Origin: a virus
IMG/VR virus record: IMGVR_UViG_3300047585_000103
Span: 1 to 24,486 of that record
Length of the DNA stretch: 24,486 nucleotides
Strand: one strand, 5' to 3'
Positions within the stretch are counted from its first letter, which is position 1, and each line of letters opens with the position of its first letter. The position numbers and the translations under genes were made by a program. Below the pieces are notes generated by a model that worked only from the letters and a program-made list of their open reading frames with translations, was not told the origin of the DNA and made no database searches. This document shows positions 23,198 through 24,486 of the stretch, piece by piece.

Positions 23198-23541
23198 GCG
23201 TTCTTAAAAAAGCAAAAGCGGCCACTCCCGGCCCTCGCCCCCAACCGTCGTCCAATAATCCGATCATCGTGCTTGAGACCGAGTTCTATGCCGTGGCCAA
23301 GCAGCATTTTCCAGACGAACTGGAAGATGCGGACGCCAAAAAAATCATGTGGGCCATGTATCTGGCTGGCGTCCGGTCAACATCGTTTCAACTGGTGAGC
23401 AACGCCATCCGGCCACTGGGACAAGCGGCGGAAGTTGAATTCAACAAGTTGGTGGATGTGCCTGGTGGCGCCGCCGCAGGGCAGATTACGGATACGCCCG
23501 GCACACCGGGTAATCCCGGAGGAACCATTGCCGTGCGGTGA
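23194..23541 (+). CDS. Hypothetical protein upstream of portal, 115 residues
   Basis: Starts with a four-base overlap (ATGA) on the GroES-like gene. An unstructured Pro/Ala N-terminus (1-22) is followed by a helical core (ETEFYAVAKQHFPDELEDAD, then IMWAMYLAGVRSTSFQLVSN) and a Gly/Pro/Thr-rich end (TPGTPGNPGGT), close to a collagen-like pattern but only three units long. No family recognised. Genes in this position are often small head proteins or unknowns. It is followed by a 47-base gap before the portal-like gene. Confidence 0.62.
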   Translation: MSVLKKAKAATPGPRPQPSSNNPIIVLETEFYAVAKQHFPDELEDADAKKIMWAMYLAGVRSTSFQLVSNAIRPLGQAAEVEFNKLVDVPGGAAAGQITDTPGTPGNPGGTIAVR

Positions 23542-23550
23542 GGTGCCTCG

Positions 23551-23579
23551 TTGACAATGCGGCGGGGCCGAGTTATTGA
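23551..23579 (+). promoter_or_regulatory. Possible promoter before the portal-like gene
   Basis: TTGACA (23551-23556) matches the -35 consensus fully. With a 17-base spacer it is followed by TATTGA (23574-23579), a poor -10 box that keeps TAT. AAGG (23581-23584) lies four bases before ATG 23589. The leader would be very short, so this may be chance. Confidence 0.3.
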
Positions 23580-23588
23580 TAAGGTCAA

Positions 23589-24486
23589 ATGGGACTTGAC
23601 TATACCGATGCGCGACAGCTTTCAATGGTGGCTGACGATCTCGTATGGGCAGATTGGCCTCGAGGTCTGAACCGGGAACGCATCCTTGCCCTCGCAAACG
23701 GCGATCCAACTTTTTCTCCGGCAGAAGCCAAATCCGCTCGTGTCAAGACCAACATAAACGACCTTACCCACACGAGTTTGCTGCACGAAGCAAGGACGCA
23801 GTATGCCAACGGTCTTTTCCAGTCCGGGTCATTCATCAGTATGCGGACGGATTGGAAATTGGGCAGACCTGAAATGGTGGATGTTTGGTCAAGAATCGTG
23901 GAGAGCGAAGCCAATCAGCCGTTGCTCGAAAGCATCCCTTACTACGAATTGCTTCGCGCGGAATATGGTTTGGCGGTGCTTAACGGAGTGGCTCCGTCAG
24001 CGTGGCGCGACCGGGACAGCCTTATTCCCAAGCCTTTGGCCACCTCGGATTTGCTCGTGCCCACCAACACGGAACTCGGATTTGACGGACTCCCATTTCT
24101 GTTTATTCGTAAATCTCTGACCGCGCGGGAACTTGAGCGAATTACGCTGGCCAGCAAACGTGATCCCGGCTGGAACATGCCATTTGTCAAGAATTGTCTT
24201 GAATGGGTGGACTCGGAAATGAGACAGGGGCTTGATCGAAGTTGGAACAACTATTATCGACCGGAAAAGTGGCAGGAAGAATTGAAGCAGACGGCGGGTT
24301 GGTACATGGCTGATCGGGTGCCCACGGTGGACGTATTCGATATTTACTGCTTTGTTGAGGCCACAAAAAAGAACGGGGCCGGATGGGTTAGGCGCATGAT
24401 TTTGGATTCGTGGAGCAATCCCGGAAACCCGCCAACGGGCGACGGGCCGGTGCGTCAAAATCGGAAAGGCTTGGACAACACGCGCA
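23589..24486 (+). CDS. Probable portal protein, N-terminal part, cut by window end
   Basis: 299 codons with no stop before the edge. The portal is the twelve-part ring at the prohead vertex through which DNA is packaged. Seen: YTDARQLSMVADDLVWADWP, a helix with NINDLTHTSLLHEARTQYANG, a beta part with SDLLVPTNTELGFDGLPFLF and RKSLTARELERITLASKR, and aromatic VDVFDIYCFVEATKKNG. From memory, portal proteins of short-tailed phages share the late L-V/I-P-x-x-T plus RxxxTxxELxxI sequence and a D-x-Y stretch. The assignment is supported by position near the head module and by absence of another portal in the window. It is not proven, and the clip and crown regions are missing. Confidence 0.68.
   Translation, partial: MGLDYTDARQLSMVADDLVWADWPRGLNRERILALANGDPTFSPAEAKSARVKTNINDLTHTSLLHEARTQYANGLFQSGSFISMRTDWKLGRPEMVDVWSRIVESEANQPLLESIPYYELLRAEYGLAVLNGVAPSAWRDRDSLIPKPLATSDLLVPTNTELGFDGLPFLFIRKSLTARELERITLASKRDPGWNMPFVKNCLEWVDSEMRQGLDRSWNNYYRPEKWQEELKQTAGWYMADRVPTVDVFDIYCFVEATKKNGAGWVRRMILDSWSNPGNPPTGDGPVRQNRKGLDNTR

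Noticed and set aside
1-24486. CRISPR array, tRNA, integrase, transposase or reverse transcriptase
   Set aside because: None was seen. There are no regularly spaced direct repeats, no tRNA-like cloverleaf was noticed by eye, and no motif of those enzymes was found in the open frames. A dedicated tRNA scan was not possible.

Overview
The window reads as a continuous piece of a double-stranded DNA tailed bacteriophage genome. It carries a large terminase, a probable portal gene cut by the right edge, a tail-nozzle-like protein, a 1436-residue ejected 'polyvalent' protein and phage replication genes. No bacterial housekeeping genes, integrase, rRNA or tRNA were recognised. The virion gene set (nozzle-like protein, possible adaptor, Gln/Gly-rich ejection-type proteins, giant ejected protein) resembles short-tailed, T7/P22-style podoviruses. 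Morphology is inferred and the host cannot be told from the sequence. Families are named from memory of conserved motifs; no database search was run.

Layout. (1) 4-5962, plus strand: an early/replication block with a small unknown protein, a 637-base non-coding gap (two G-quadruplex motifs, a 12-base palindrome, a long RNA helix over a ribosome binding site), a protein with a DnaJ-like zinc motif, an SF2 helicase, a TOPRIM primase-like protein, a DPPY methyltransferase, an HNH-like protein and two small proteins. Most of these genes overlap by ATGA or TAATG, so they look translationally coupled. (2) 5966-17250, minus strand: the tail and ejection module, transcribed right to left, from the nozzle-like protein through a 114-residue protein, a possible adaptor and two low-complexity proteins to the 1436-residue protein. 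(3) 17290-19146, plus strand: the large terminase alone, divergent from the nozzle gene across 39 bases. (4) 19162-22591, minus strand: a packed operon of a helical protein, a cysteine-motif protein, two glycosyltransferase-like proteins, a small unknown and a third glycosyltransferase-like protein. (5) 22662-24486, plus strand: a ribbon-helix-helix-like regulator, a GroES-like co-chaperonin, a small unknown and the start of a probable portal, i.e. the entry to the head module.

How the genes could work together (inference): block 1 copies and modifies the DNA; blocks 3 and 5 package it and build the head, with the GroES-like protein possibly helping the host chaperonin fold capsid protein; block 2 builds the short tail and the proteins injected into the host; block 4 probably modifies glycans of the virion or host surface. 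The most unusual points are the structured leader before the 276-residue gene, the helicase tail found in another frame yet still coupled to the primase start, internal repeats in both giant virion proteins, and a strand layout that isolates the terminase between two minus-strand operons.
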